Of a stretch of DNA of 16,311 nucleotides, positions 7,029 to 14,204 are shown one piece after another (the stretch's first letter is position 1; every line of letters starts with the position of its first letter). A model generated the notes under the pieces. That model was not told the DNA's origin and did no database searches. It was given only the letters and a program-made list of their open reading frames with translations. The DNA comes from an uncultured Flavobacterium sp. Its GTDB lineage: Bacteria > Bacteroidota > Bacteroidia > Flavobacteriales > Flavobacteriaceae. Made by a program: the position numbers and the translations under genes. The stretch covers positions 1 through 16,311 of the forward strand of contig NZ_CAMLMK010000065.1 in NCBI RefSeq assembly GCF_946481155.1, written 5' to 3'.

Positions 7029-7844
7029 ATGTCTAAAATCAACATTTACGAAACCGGTTGGTTAAACATGGTTTTCGAAGGACGAAACAAAGCGTATGGT
7101 GCCTATCAGTTAAGAACTGAAAATCCAAAAACCACAATTAAAGCACTTTTTTCAGCATTATTTTTATTAGGAGGTGCTGCGGCAATTCCGGTTGTGATTA
7201 ATTCTTTACAACCTAAAGAAGCCATCGTGAGTTGCCCTATTACAGAACCGGATGAAATCCTGCAGTTTACAGAGGTAAAGCTGCAGCAAAAAGAAGAACC
7301 AAAAACTGAAGAAACTGTAGCACCTGAGCCACTAATAAAAGAAAAAACAGTCAATATCAACATGGTTGTTGCTAATCGAAATAATGTAACAGAAGAAACA
7401 CCTACAAATGACCAATTGCAAAACGCTCACATTGGCCAAGTGAATACTGACGGACCTACAGCAACTACAACCAATGTAGCTCCTCCCGTAGCGGCTAATC
7501 CAGGAAATGGAGCATCATCTAACGTTATCGAAAATATAGCGACATTGGAAATGCAGCCACAATATCCAGGCGGAATTGGAGCCTTTTTAAGCACTGTGGG
7601 TAAAAATTTCAAAACCCCGGAAGCGGACGAAGAAGTTAAAACCTTAAAAGTACTTGTAGCTTTTGTAATTGAAAAAGACGGAACGCTTTCTAACATCAGA
7701 GTGACCAGAGATCCGGGATACAACCTTGGTAAAGAAGCAACAAGAGTTTTGAATAGCATAAAAACCAAATGGTCCCCAGGCTATAAAAACGGCCAACCGG
7801 TGCGAACCGCTTATAACTTACCGATCACAGTTAATGTAAATTAA
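7029..7844 (+). CDS. Energy transducer TonB
   Basis: TonB couples the proton-motive force used by ExbB/ExbD to outer-membrane transporters. This 271-residue protein has the Bacteroidota-type cytoplasmic N-terminus (INIYETGWLNMVFEGRNKAYGAYQLR region, residues 4-29), then one membrane helix at about residues 39-61. A periplasmic linker rich in Glu, Pro and Thr (about 78-165) follows, and a C-terminal TonB domain (about 175-271) that includes MQPQYPGG, VAFVIEKDGTLSNIRV and the final NLPITVNVN strand. No exbB, exbD or TonB-dependent receptor is nearby. It has its own gap upstream and a strong terminator downstream, so it is probably transcribed alone, or as an extension of the glycosyltransferase-sigma transcript. 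Bacteroidota carry several TonB paralogues; which receptors this one serves cannot be told. Confidence 0.94.
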   Translation: MSKINIYETGWLNMVFEGRNKAYGAYQLRTENPKTTIKALFSALFLLGGAAAIPVVINSLQPKEAIVSCPITEPDEILQFTEVKLQQKEEPKTEETVAPEPLIKEKTVNINMVVANRNNVTEETPTNDQLQNAHIGQVNTDGPTATTTNVAPPVAANPGNGASSNVIENIATLEMQPQYPGGIGAFLSTVGKNFKTPEADEEVKTLKVLVAFVIEKDGTLSNIRVTRDPGYNLGKEATRVLNSIKTKWSPGYKNGQPVRTAYNLPITVNVN

Positions 7845-7848
7845 ACAT

Positions 7849-7875
7849 AAAGCAGGATTTAGTCCTGCTTTTTTT
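7849..7875. terminator. Rho-independent terminator between the TonB gene and nhaA
   Basis: A 9-bp perfect stem pairs 7849-7857 with 7863-7871 around the 5-base loop TTTAG, and a run of seven T (7869-7875) follows. It lies 4 bases after the TonB stop codon and is a strong terminator for the plus strand. On the minus strand the hairpin directly follows the nhaA stop codon (7876-7874) but the T run is poor, so it may work in both directions with less strength for nhaA. Confidence 0.9.
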
Positions 7876-9043
7876 ATTCTACTTCATTGCCATCTGAATT
7901 GACATCTGAAATCCTAAGCATTCTTTTCAGCAATAAAAACCCAATAACTCCGGCAACTAAAGAAGAAATCATAATAGTTATTTTGGAAATGGGTACTTCG
8001 TCAGGCTGGGATTTAAAAGCTAAAAGCGTAATAAAAATCGACATCGTAAACCCTATTCCGGCTAAAAATCCGGTTGCAAAAATATGATTCCACCTCAATC
8101 CTTTTGGCAATTGACATAAACCAAAAGCAACTGCGAAAAAGCAAAACAGGAATATCCCAAGCGGTTTCCCGAGCACCAATCCGAGAAAAATCCCGATGCT
8201 GTTTTCATGTTTTAACCCCTCGATCCAGTCATTTCCTATCAGGATAGCGGTATTAGCCAAAGCAAAAACAGGAAGGATAATAAACGCTACAGGCTTGTGC
8301 AACATATGCTGCATCTTATAGGAGATTGTCTTCTCACTTCCGTCACCAAACGGAATCACAAACGCCAGCAATACGCCCGAAATCGTAGCATGAATACCAG
8401 AATTCAGCATAAAATACCACATGCCTATTCCACCTAAAACATAAGGGATCCAATTGTTTACTTTCATTCGGTTAAAAACAAAAAGAACAGCCATAATCCC
8501 CAGTGCGATACCCAAATTGAGCAATGAAAGTGTGTCAGTATAAAAGAAGGCAATCACTAAAATTGCGCCCAAATCGTCAATCACTGCCAATGCGGTAAGG
8601 AATATTTTCAAAGAAACAGGAACGCGTTTTCCCAACAATGACAATACAGCCAATGCAAAAGCAATATCCGTCGCCATAGGAATTCCGGCACCGGACTGCG
8701 TAGGTGTTCCATGATTAAAAAACAGATAAATACCTGCAGGGACAAGCATTCCTCCAATAGCTGCTATGACCGGAAAAAGCGCTTTATTTATTTTGGACAA
8801 TTCGCCGATATAGACCTCTCGTTCTAATTCCAATCCAATTAGAAGAAAGAAAATTGTCATCAGTCCGTCATTAATCCAATGTTCCAGGGAATGCGAACCG
8901 ATTTTAAGCTCCCAAAAATGCGCATAACTTTCACCAAAAACAGCATTGGCAAGCGACAAGGAGACAAGTGTACAGGCAATCAAAATAATCCCCGAAGCCT
9001 TTTCGCTTTCGAGGAATTCGGTCAGCAATCCGGATATTTTCAT
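7874..9043 (-). CDS. nhaA: Na+/H+ antiporter NhaA
   Basis: NhaA exports Na+ (or Li+) in exchange for two protons across the inner membrane and keeps pH and sodium in balance. The 389-residue protein is full length for the family and is hydrophobic throughout, consistent with 12 membrane helices. Key residues are present: Asp126 in MATDIAFAL (E. coli Asp133) and the ion-binding pair Asp156-Asp157 in LAVIDDLGAI (E. coli Asp163-164). The N-terminal HWINDGLMTIFFLLIGLELERE (in part, about residues 55-76) is also typical. It starts at ATG 9043 and ends within the T-tract of the shared terminator. It is a single gene, divergent from lipA and convergent with TonB. No nhaR-type regulator is adjacent. 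Confidence 0.97.
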   Translation of the reverse strand: MKISGLLTEFLESEKASGIILIACTLVSLSLANAVFGESYAHFWELKIGSHSLEHWINDGLMTIFFLLIGLELEREVYIGELSKINKALFPVIAAIGGMLVPAGIYLFFNHGTPTQSGAGIPMATDIAFALAVLSLLGKRVPVSLKIFLTALAVIDDLGAILVIAFFYTDTLSLLNLGIALGIMAVLFVFNRMKVNNWIPYVLGGIGMWYFMLNSGIHATISGVLLAFVIPFGDGSEKTISYKMQHMLHKPVAFIILPVFALANTAILIGNDWIEGLKHENSIGIFLGLVLGKPLGIFLFCFFAVAFGLCQLPKGLRWNHIFATGFLAGIGFTMSIFITLLAFKSQPDEVPISKITIMISSLVAGVIGFLLLKRMLRISDVNSDGNEVE

Positions 9044-9072
9044 AAGATTTTGGCGTTTAGAATAAATTCCCG

Positions 9073-9103
9073 CTAAAATACCATTTTTTATCGGAAAGGG
9101 AAA
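9073..9103 (-). promoter_or_regulatory. Possible nhaA promoter
   Basis: On the minus strand TATTTTAG (9080-9073, one mismatch to TAnnTTTG) is preceded at 19 bases by TTTC (9103-9100). The spacing equals that of the TPR gene promoter. The leader before ATG 9043 would be about 25 bases. Confidence 0.4.
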
Positions 9104-9173
9104 GCACTGACTACCATTGTGTTTCCCTCTATTAAAAATCCGTTAAACCGATACTCAGATTAACAACATTGCT

Positions 9174-9181
9174 TATCTTTG
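9174..9181 (+). promoter_or_regulatory. lipA promoter -7 element
   Basis: TATCTTTG is an exact match to TAnnTTTG, 18 bases before ATG 9200, so transcription should start near 9187. No clear -33 element is visible. Its last three bases form a TTG in the lipA frame (9179-9181), which a gene finder may take as the start; a start codon inside the -7 element, upstream of the transcript, is very unlikely. Confidence 0.55.
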
Positions 9182-9182
9182 C

Positions 9183-9196
9183 CTCAAATATTTGAG
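9183..9196. repeat. 14-bp perfect palindrome in the lipA leader
   Basis: CTCAAATATTTGAG reads the same on both strands. It begins one base after the -7 element, covers the expected transcription start and ends three bases before ATG 9200. The position is that of an operator, but no regulator is known to me for this sequence. Confidence 0.6.
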
Positions 9197-9199
9197 AAC

Positions 9200-10072
9200 A
9201 TGAATACTGTTTTAGAATCCAACATCCTTCCTGTCGGAAAACCGAAATGGCTTCGCGTAAAGCTGCCTACCGGTAAAAAATATACCGAATTACGCGGACT
9301 GGTAGACAAATACAAACTGAATACAATCTGTACTTCGGGAAGCTGTCCGAATATGGGCGAATGTTGGGGTGAAGGAACAGCAACTTTCATGATTCTTGGA
9401 AATGTCTGTACGCGTTCCTGCGGCTTCTGTGGCGTAAAAACCGGAAGACCGGAAACGGTGGATTGGGACGAACCTGAAAAAGTGGCGCGCTCGATTAAGA
9501 TCATGAATATCAAACATGCGGTTGTGACAAGCGTGGATCGTGACGACATTAAAGATATGGGTTCTATCATTTGGGCGGAAACGGTGAAAGCGATCCGAAG
9601 AATGAATCCCGAAACTACATTAGAAACACTTATCCCGGATTTTCAGGGAGTGGAAAGAAACCTGGACCGGATTATAGAAGTTAGTCCGGAAGTAGTATCC
9701 CACAACATGGAAACGGTGCGCCGATTAACCCGTGAAGTGCGTATTCAGGCTAAATATGACCGAAGTCTGGCGGTTTTGAAATACCTAAAAGATCAAGGCA
9801 TTCGCAGAACAAAGTCGGGCATCATGTTGGGATTAGGTGAAACCGAAGAAGAAGTAATCCAGACGATGAAAGATTTGCGTGAAGCGAATGTGGATATCGT
9901 TACTATCGGCCAGTACCTTCAGCCAAGTAAAAAACATCTGCCGGTAAAAGAATTCATCACTCCGGAACAATTTGAAAAATACGAGCAAATCGGGAAAGAA
10001 TTAGGATTCCGTCATGTGGAAAGTGGTGCTCTCGTTCGTTCATCTTACCATGCTCAAAAACATATTTTATAA
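9200..10072 (+). CDS. lipA: Lipoyl synthase
   Basis: LipA is a radical SAM enzyme that inserts two sulfur atoms into protein-bound octanoyl groups to make the lipoyl cofactor of 2-oxoacid dehydrogenases and the glycine cleavage system. From ATG 9200 it has 290 residues, a normal size. The auxiliary [4Fe-4S] cluster motif [12 protein letters not shown] holds Cys44, Cys49 and Cys55; the radical SAM motif CTRSCGFC holds Cys70, Cys74 and Cys77; and the C-terminal RSSYHA (280-285) supplies the serine ligand of the auxiliary cluster. A TTG-started form, 7 residues longer (9179), is rejected because it begins inside the promoter. lipB is not in the window. The gene is divergent from nhaA, and a 95-base gap separates it from gap. 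Confidence 0.98.
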   Translation: MNTVLESNILPVGKPKWLRVKLPTGKKYTELRGLVDKYKLNTICTSGSCPNMGECWGEGTATFMILGNVCTRSCGFCGVKTGRPETVDWDEPEKVARSIKIMNIKHAVVTSVDRDDIKDMGSIIWAETVKAIRRMNPETTLETLIPDFQGVERNLDRIIEVSPEVVSHNMETVRRLTREVRIQAKYDRSLAVLKYLKDQGIRRTKSGIMLGLGETEEEVIQTMKDLREANVDIVTIGQYLQPSKKHLPVKEFITPEQFEKYEQIGKELGFRHVESGALVRSSYHAQKHIL

Positions 10073-10112
10073 GCCGAAAAGTCTTAAAGCCGAAAGTCAT
10101 ACAGTTGCTAAA
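10073..10112 (+). repeat. Imperfect short direct repeat after lipA
   Basis: AAGCCGAAAAGTC (from 10072) recurs almost exactly as AAGCCGAAAGTC (10087-10098). The AAAGTC/GAAAGTC units resemble short degenerate tandem repeats common between flavobacterial genes. With only two copies this is weak; no hairpin terminator is visible here. Confidence 0.3.
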
Positions 10113-10145
10113 TACTTTAGAAATCACCTGTCTTTTGGCCTTTAA

Positions 10146-10170
10146 AACTTTATGACATTCTAACTTTATG
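10146..10170 (+). repeat. Duplicated start context and three-codon minicistron before gap
   Basis: AACTTTATG occurs at 10146-10154 and again at 10162-10170, where it includes the gap start codon. The first copy opens a frame of ATG, two codons and TAA (10152-10163) that ends 4 bases before ATG 10168. It is not in frame with gap. It could be a leader minicistron or a chance duplication. Confidence 0.4.
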
Positions 10171-11172
10171 GCATTAAAAACAAGAATAGCAATAAACGGA
10201 TTTGGTCGTATTGGACGTAATCTTTTCCGATTATTACTTAATCATCCAACGATAGAAGTAGTGGCGATAAACGATATTGCCGACACTAAAACCATGGCTC
10301 ATCTGCTGAAATACGACAGTATCCACGGCATATTGCAACACAACGTATCAGCAAGCGAAAAAGCTATAATAGTTGACGGAAAATCCTATTTGTTTTTTAA
10401 CGAGAGAGCTATTTCCCATCTCGATTGGGAGGATCTGGAAATTGATATCGTAATTGAAGCCACGGGAAAGTTCTTAAAACATCATTTAGCAGAAGAACAC
10501 CTGACTTCAGGAGCAAAAAAAGTAATCCTTTCCGCGCCACCGGAAGACGATTCCATCAAAACAGTTGTATTGGGCGTAAACGAACATATTCTTGACGGAA
10601 GCGAAACCATTATTTCAAACGCCAGCTGTACCACCAATAATGCTGCGCCGATGATTAAAGTCATTGAAGAATTGTGTGGCATCGAACAGGCGTATATCAC
10701 AACCGTACATTCGTATACAACCGACCAAAGCCTTCACGATCAGCCACATAAAGACTTACGAAGAGCACGTGCTGCCTCGCAATCGATTGTACCCACAACT
10801 ACAGGAGCAGCCAAGGCAATCACTAAAATATTCCCTCATCTTGAAGGAAAAATGGGCGGTTGCGGCATCCGTGTACCGGTTCCTGACGGCTCGTTAACGG
10901 ACATTACTTTCAATGTAAAACATGAGGTTTCCATAACAGAAATTAACCACGCCTTCAAAAAAGCAGCTGAAAACGAATTAAAGGGAATTTTGGATTACAC
11001 CGAGGACCCAATTGTTTCAGTAGACATCTTAGGCAACACTAATTCTTGCCTTTTCGATGCACAGCTGACTTCCGTAATCGACAAAATGGTAAAAGTGGTT
11101 GGATGGTACGATAATGAAATTGGTTATTCTTCGCGAATAATTGACCTAATTCGTTTCGTTTCAAAGAAATAA
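10168..11172 (+). CDS. gap: Glyceraldehyde-3-phosphate dehydrogenase, type I
   Basis: The enzyme oxidises glyceraldehyde 3-phosphate to 1,3-bisphosphoglycerate with NAD and phosphate, or runs in reverse in gluconeogenesis. The 334-residue protein has the Rossmann motif INGFGRIGR (9-17), Asp36 in AINDI that favours NAD over NADP, the catalytic Cys154 in SNASCTTN, and His181 in TTVHSYT. The S-loop (HKDLRRARAASQSIVPTT, about 194-211) and the C-terminal WYDNEIGYSSR are intact. It is an enzyme of type GapA/GapB; Gln192 stands where many glycolytic enzymes have Leu (DLPH, here DQPH). Flavobacteria usually carry more than one gap gene, so this may be the second copy; I cannot tell which direction it serves. 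A hybrid kinase gene begins 34 bases downstream. Confidence 0.96.
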   Translation: MALKTRIAINGFGRIGRNLFRLLLNHPTIEVVAINDIADTKTMAHLLKYDSIHGILQHNVSASEKAIIVDGKSYLFFNERAISHLDWEDLEIDIVIEATGKFLKHHLAEEHLTSGAKKVILSAPPEDDSIKTVVLGVNEHILDGSETIISNASCTTNNAAPMIKVIEELCGIEQAYITTVHSYTTDQSLHDQPHKDLRRARAASQSIVPTTTGAAKAITKIFPHLEGKMGGCGIRVPVPDGSLTDITFNVKHEVSITEINHAFKKAAENELKGILDYTEDPIVSVDILGNTNSCLFDAQLTSVIDKMVKVVGWYDNEIGYSSRIIDLIRFVSKK

Positions 11173-11185
11173 TTTCTTATATTTA
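11154..11185 (+). promoter_or_regulatory. Possible promoter of the hybrid kinase gene
   Basis: TATATTTA (11178-11185, one mismatch to TAnnTTTG) follows TTTC (11154-11157) at 20 bases, inside the end of gap. It would give a leader of about 15 bases before ATG 11207. If real, the kinase need not depend on the gap transcript. Confidence 0.3.
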
Positions 11186-11206
11186 TGCAGAATTTCAGGC
11201 ATAGAC

Positions 11207-13405
11207 ATGAAGTATTTCTACATTTTATCCTTCTTCTTATCTGTCATATTTAACAGTTTCTCCCAAGAGAAAAATACGACTGTTAAAGTTGACAGTGTCA
11301 CTTATTACCTTGAAGTTTCTAATTTCCACAAAAGCAGTTTTGATTATGATAAAGCCTTTGTGTATGCCAGAAAGTCCCTGCAATACGCTAAAAAATATCA
11401 GCTGCAAAGAGAGTTGGCCGACAGCTATTTAACCTTAGGAGGGATCTATCACGAGCTGAAACGTTATGACGAAGCCATCGAAAATTTCATCCGCAGCATT
11501 ACGATATACAATAATCTGGCTCCTTCTTCAAACAGCGCTTACTGTTATTTTAGTCTTGGGTTGAGTTATCTGGAAAAAAACGACCTGAATCTCGCCGAAA
11601 ATTATTTCAACAAGGCTTCCGCTGAATATAAAACCATCAACATTCCTGACGCGATTGACCTTATCAATTTACAGAAAGGAATTATCCTGAAAAATAAAGG
11701 AGAAGTGGCTGCTGCAATACAGCAGTTTAATGAAATTATCGATAAGACCAACGTAGAAAATATTTTTGATGCCAAAGCCGAAGCCTATTTTCAGTTAGCT
11801 GACATTGAGGAGAAAAAAAACGATCTCAATGCCGCAATCCTAAACCTAGATAAAGCCTACGCTATTTCGACAGAAGGATCAAATACCCATCAAAAATTAC
11901 GGATTCTCAGACGCTTAAGCGAATTACATGATTTAAAGAAATCACCTAAGATGTCGCATTTTTACCTGAAAAAATTTGTCGCCATCAGGGATTCACTACT
12001 TATTATAAGAAACAACACAGCCGGAGCACCAACTTATGAAAAATACATCGCTTCGGAACAACTGAAAACCATCGATAAAATAAACCGCGAGAATAAAGCT
12101 CAGGAAAAATCCATTAAATTTTCTAAGCTGATTAGTATTCTGAGTATCGCTTTAATTTCAATTTTATCGCTTTTGAGTCTTTCGTTATATAAGAACAATA
12201 TCATACGAACAAAAACCAACCAATTATTAAAAGATAAAAATCAGGAGCTTGAAATAGAGAAAGAGAAAGCAGAAAGAGCCTCTAAGGCAAGAGCAGAATT
12301 CCTTTCCACAGTAAGTCACGAATTGCGTACGCCACTTAACGCCATCAATGGGATTACACATATCCTACTGGAAGACAATCCGAAAGCAACCCAGATGAAT
12401 TATCTGAATTCGCTGAAATTCTCCGGAAATTACCTGCTGACTTTCATTAATGACATCCTGGAAATTAACAGAGTAGAATCGGATGTAGTGGAAGTGGAAA
12501 GCATTGATTTTGACCTTCGTGATTTATTGGAAAACATACTTGGTTCGTTTACTGAAATTGCCAATAAAAACAAAACTGTTTATCATCTGGAAATCGACGA
12601 GAAAATTCCATCTGTACTTATTGGCGATCCAACAAAATTATCCCAGATTTTTATCAATTTAGTCAATAACGCGATTAAATTCACTAAAAACGGGAATGTT
12701 TGGGTTTCGGCATCGGTAAAAAAAGAAAAAACAAATACTGTAAAGATTCTTTTTGAAGTACGCGATACCGGTATTGGAATTCCTAAAGACAGACTGGAAA
12801 CCATCTTTGACAGTTTCACGCAAGGTTCCGTGGAAATCAACCGGAAATATGGCGGAACCGGATTAGGACTTGCCATTGTAAAACGACTGGTTCATTTATT
12901 AGGCGGAAAAATCAAACTGGACAGTGAAGAAAATAAAGGCACACGTTTCTATTTTGACATCTCCTTCAGGGTGAGCGAGAAGAAACTTGAGAAAAAAACC
13001 GGTCCGACTTATGAAGAAGAATGGCTTATCGGCAAGAAAATCCTTTTGGTAGAAGACAATAAAATCAACCAGATGATTACCCAAAAAATGCTGGAAAGAA
13101 AACAAATGTCCTGCGTAATCATTGAAAATGGTGAAGAAGCCGTGGAACATATGCGCGACAACACCTATGACTTAGTTTTAATGGACGTACACCTTCCTGG
13201 AATTAACGGAACTACCGCTACCGAGCAAATACGTAAATTCAACCAGGAAACTCCAATTGTAGCCCTTACGGCAATTTCATTGGATGAGAATAAAGAAATG
13301 CTGTTATCTTTTGGCATGAATGAGGTAATTACAAAACCTTTCGATCCGGAGAAATTCTACGAAATCATAGCCATCACCATCCACGAAAAAATTAATACTG
13401 AATAA
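11207..13405 (+). CDS. TPR-sensor hybrid histidine kinase
   Basis: The 732-residue protein begins with a signal peptide (cleavage likely in SFSQ, near residue 20). About five TPR-type helix pairs follow (about 30-290; for example YLTLGGIYHELKRYDEAI), then a membrane helix at about 308-330, a coiled coil (about 335-362) and the kinase core. HisKA has the phosphorylated His371 in SHELRTPLN. The ATPase domain has the N box (Asn484-Asn488), the G1 box DTGIGIP (from 520) and the G2 box GGTGLGLAI (from 549). A receiver domain (about 611-728) has Glu616-Asp617, phospho-acceptor Asp660, Thr688 and Lys710, all key residues. The periplasmic TPR part presumably senses a protein or peptide. There is no HPt or DNA-binding domain, so a separate phosphotransfer partner is needed, and none is nearby. 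Its 3' end overlaps the convergent phosphorylase gene by 14 bases. Confidence 0.94.
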   Translation: MKYFYILSFFLSVIFNSFSQEKNTTVKVDSVTYYLEVSNFHKSSFDYDKAFVYARKSLQYAKKYQLQRELADSYLTLGGIYHELKRYDEAIENFIRSITIYNNLAPSSNSAYCYFSLGLSYLEKNDLNLAENYFNKASAEYKTINIPDAIDLINLQKGIILKNKGEVAAAIQQFNEIIDKTNVENIFDAKAEAYFQLADIEEKKNDLNAAILNLDKAYAISTEGSNTHQKLRILRRLSELHDLKKSPKMSHFYLKKFVAIRDSLLIIRNNTAGAPTYEKYIASEQLKTIDKINRENKAQEKSIKFSKLISILSIALISILSLLSLSLYKNNIIRTKTNQLLKDKNQELEIEKEKAERASKARAEFLSTVSHELRTPLNAINGITHILLEDNPKATQMNYLNSLKFSGNYLLTFINDILEINRVESDVVEVESIDFDLRDLLENILGSFTEIANKNKTVYHLEIDEKIPSVLIGDPTKLSQIFINLVNNAIKFTKNGNVWVSASVKKEKTNTVKILFEVRDTGIGIPKDRLETIFDSFTQGSVEINRKYGGTGLGLAIVKRLVHLLGGKIKLDSEENKGTRFYFDISFRVSEKKLEKKTGPTYEEEWLIGKKILLVEDNKINQMITQKMLERKQMSCVIIENGEEAVEHMRDNTYDLVLMDVHLPGINGTTATEQIRKFNQETPIVALTAISLDENKEMLLSFGMNEVITKPFDPEKFYEIIAITIHEKINTE

Positions 13406-14204
13406 TAAGGTTTTTAATCAGGTTTCGTACTTTCGGCTCTGCTTCTTGTGCCGCCTCCAAAACCTCTTTATGTGTAATGGTGTCGATACTCTCTTCATCC
13501 CCCATATCGGTAATTACGGAAATCCCGAAGCATTCCAACTGCATATGAGCCGCTACGATTACTTCCGGAACAGTAGACATTCCAACACAGTCAGCGCCAA
13601 GAATTTTCACCATGCGGTATTCGGAAAGTGTTTCGAATGTTGGTCCTTGTAAGCCAAGATACACACCGTCTTTTACCTCAATATCCAGATCGGAAGCAAT
13701 AGCTTTTGCTTTAGCAATCATCTTACGACTGTATGGCTCGCTCATGTTTACAAAACGCGGACCAAAACGCTCATCGTTCTTTCCTCTTAGCGGATGCTCC
13801 GGCATAAAATTAATATGGTCTTTAATGATCACAATCGAACCTACGCGATATTCGTGATTCACACCTCCTGAAGCGTTCGAAACGATTAATTTCTCTACAC
13901 CCAAGTATTTCATTACGCGAACAGGAAAAGTCACCTGCTTCATATCGTAACCTTCATAAAAATGAAAGCGTCCCTGCATCGCAACAACTTTCTTATTTTC
14001 AATAGTTCCGAAAACCAAGGCACCTTTATGACCCTCCACTGTGGATACCGGGAAATTCGGAATTTCATTATACTGTAAAGTAAATTCTATCTGAATATCC
14101 TCTGTAAACCCACCCAAACCCGAACCTAAAATCACACCGTATTCCGGAGAAAAATTGGTTTTCGATTTGATATAATTAACGGTTTCCTGTACTTGCTCCC
14201 ACAT
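13392..14204 (-). CDS. punA: Purine nucleoside phosphorylase (trimeric PunA type)
   Basis: The enzyme cleaves purine nucleosides with phosphate to a free base and ribose 1-phosphate for purine salvage. The 270-residue protein matches the trimeric PNP/MTAP family: the phosphate-binding GVILGSGLGGF (about residues 23-33), STVEGHKG and QGRFHFYEGY, the NASGGVN segment, the purine-binding QGPTFET with its Glu, and GMSTVPEV. Most homologues end this pocket with Asn (human Asn243, ITN); here Asp233 (ITDMG) occupies that place, as in MTA phosphorylase-like proteins, so 6-aminopurines may be accepted. The ATG at 14204 lies 29 bases inside the end of lpxK, and the stop is 14 bases inside the end of the kinase gene on the other strand. 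Gene symbol follows the family name; bacterial usage varies (punA, pnp). Confidence 0.93.
   Translation of the reverse strand: MWEQVQETVNYIKSKTNFSPEYGVILGSGLGGFTEDIQIEFTLQYNEIPNFPVSTVEGHKGALVFGTIENKKVVAMQGRFHFYEGYDMKQVTFPVRVMKYLGVEKLIVSNASGGVNHEYRVGSIVIIKDHINFMPEHPLRGKNDERFGPRFVNMSEPYSRKMIAKAKAIASDLDIEVKDGVYLGLQGPTFETLSEYRMVKILGADCVGMSTVPEVIVAAHMQLECFGISVITDMGDEESIDTITHKEVLEAAQEAEPKVRNLIKNLIIQY

Noticed and set aside
7427..7768. Minus-strand open frame of 113 codons inside the TonB gene
   Set aside because: Antisense shadow of the linker and C-terminal domain; low-complexity composition and no family resemblance.
9179..9199. TTG start seven codons upstream for lipA
   Set aside because: The TTG is the end of a perfect -7 promoter element and would lie upstream of the transcript; ATG 9200 gives the normal family N-terminus.
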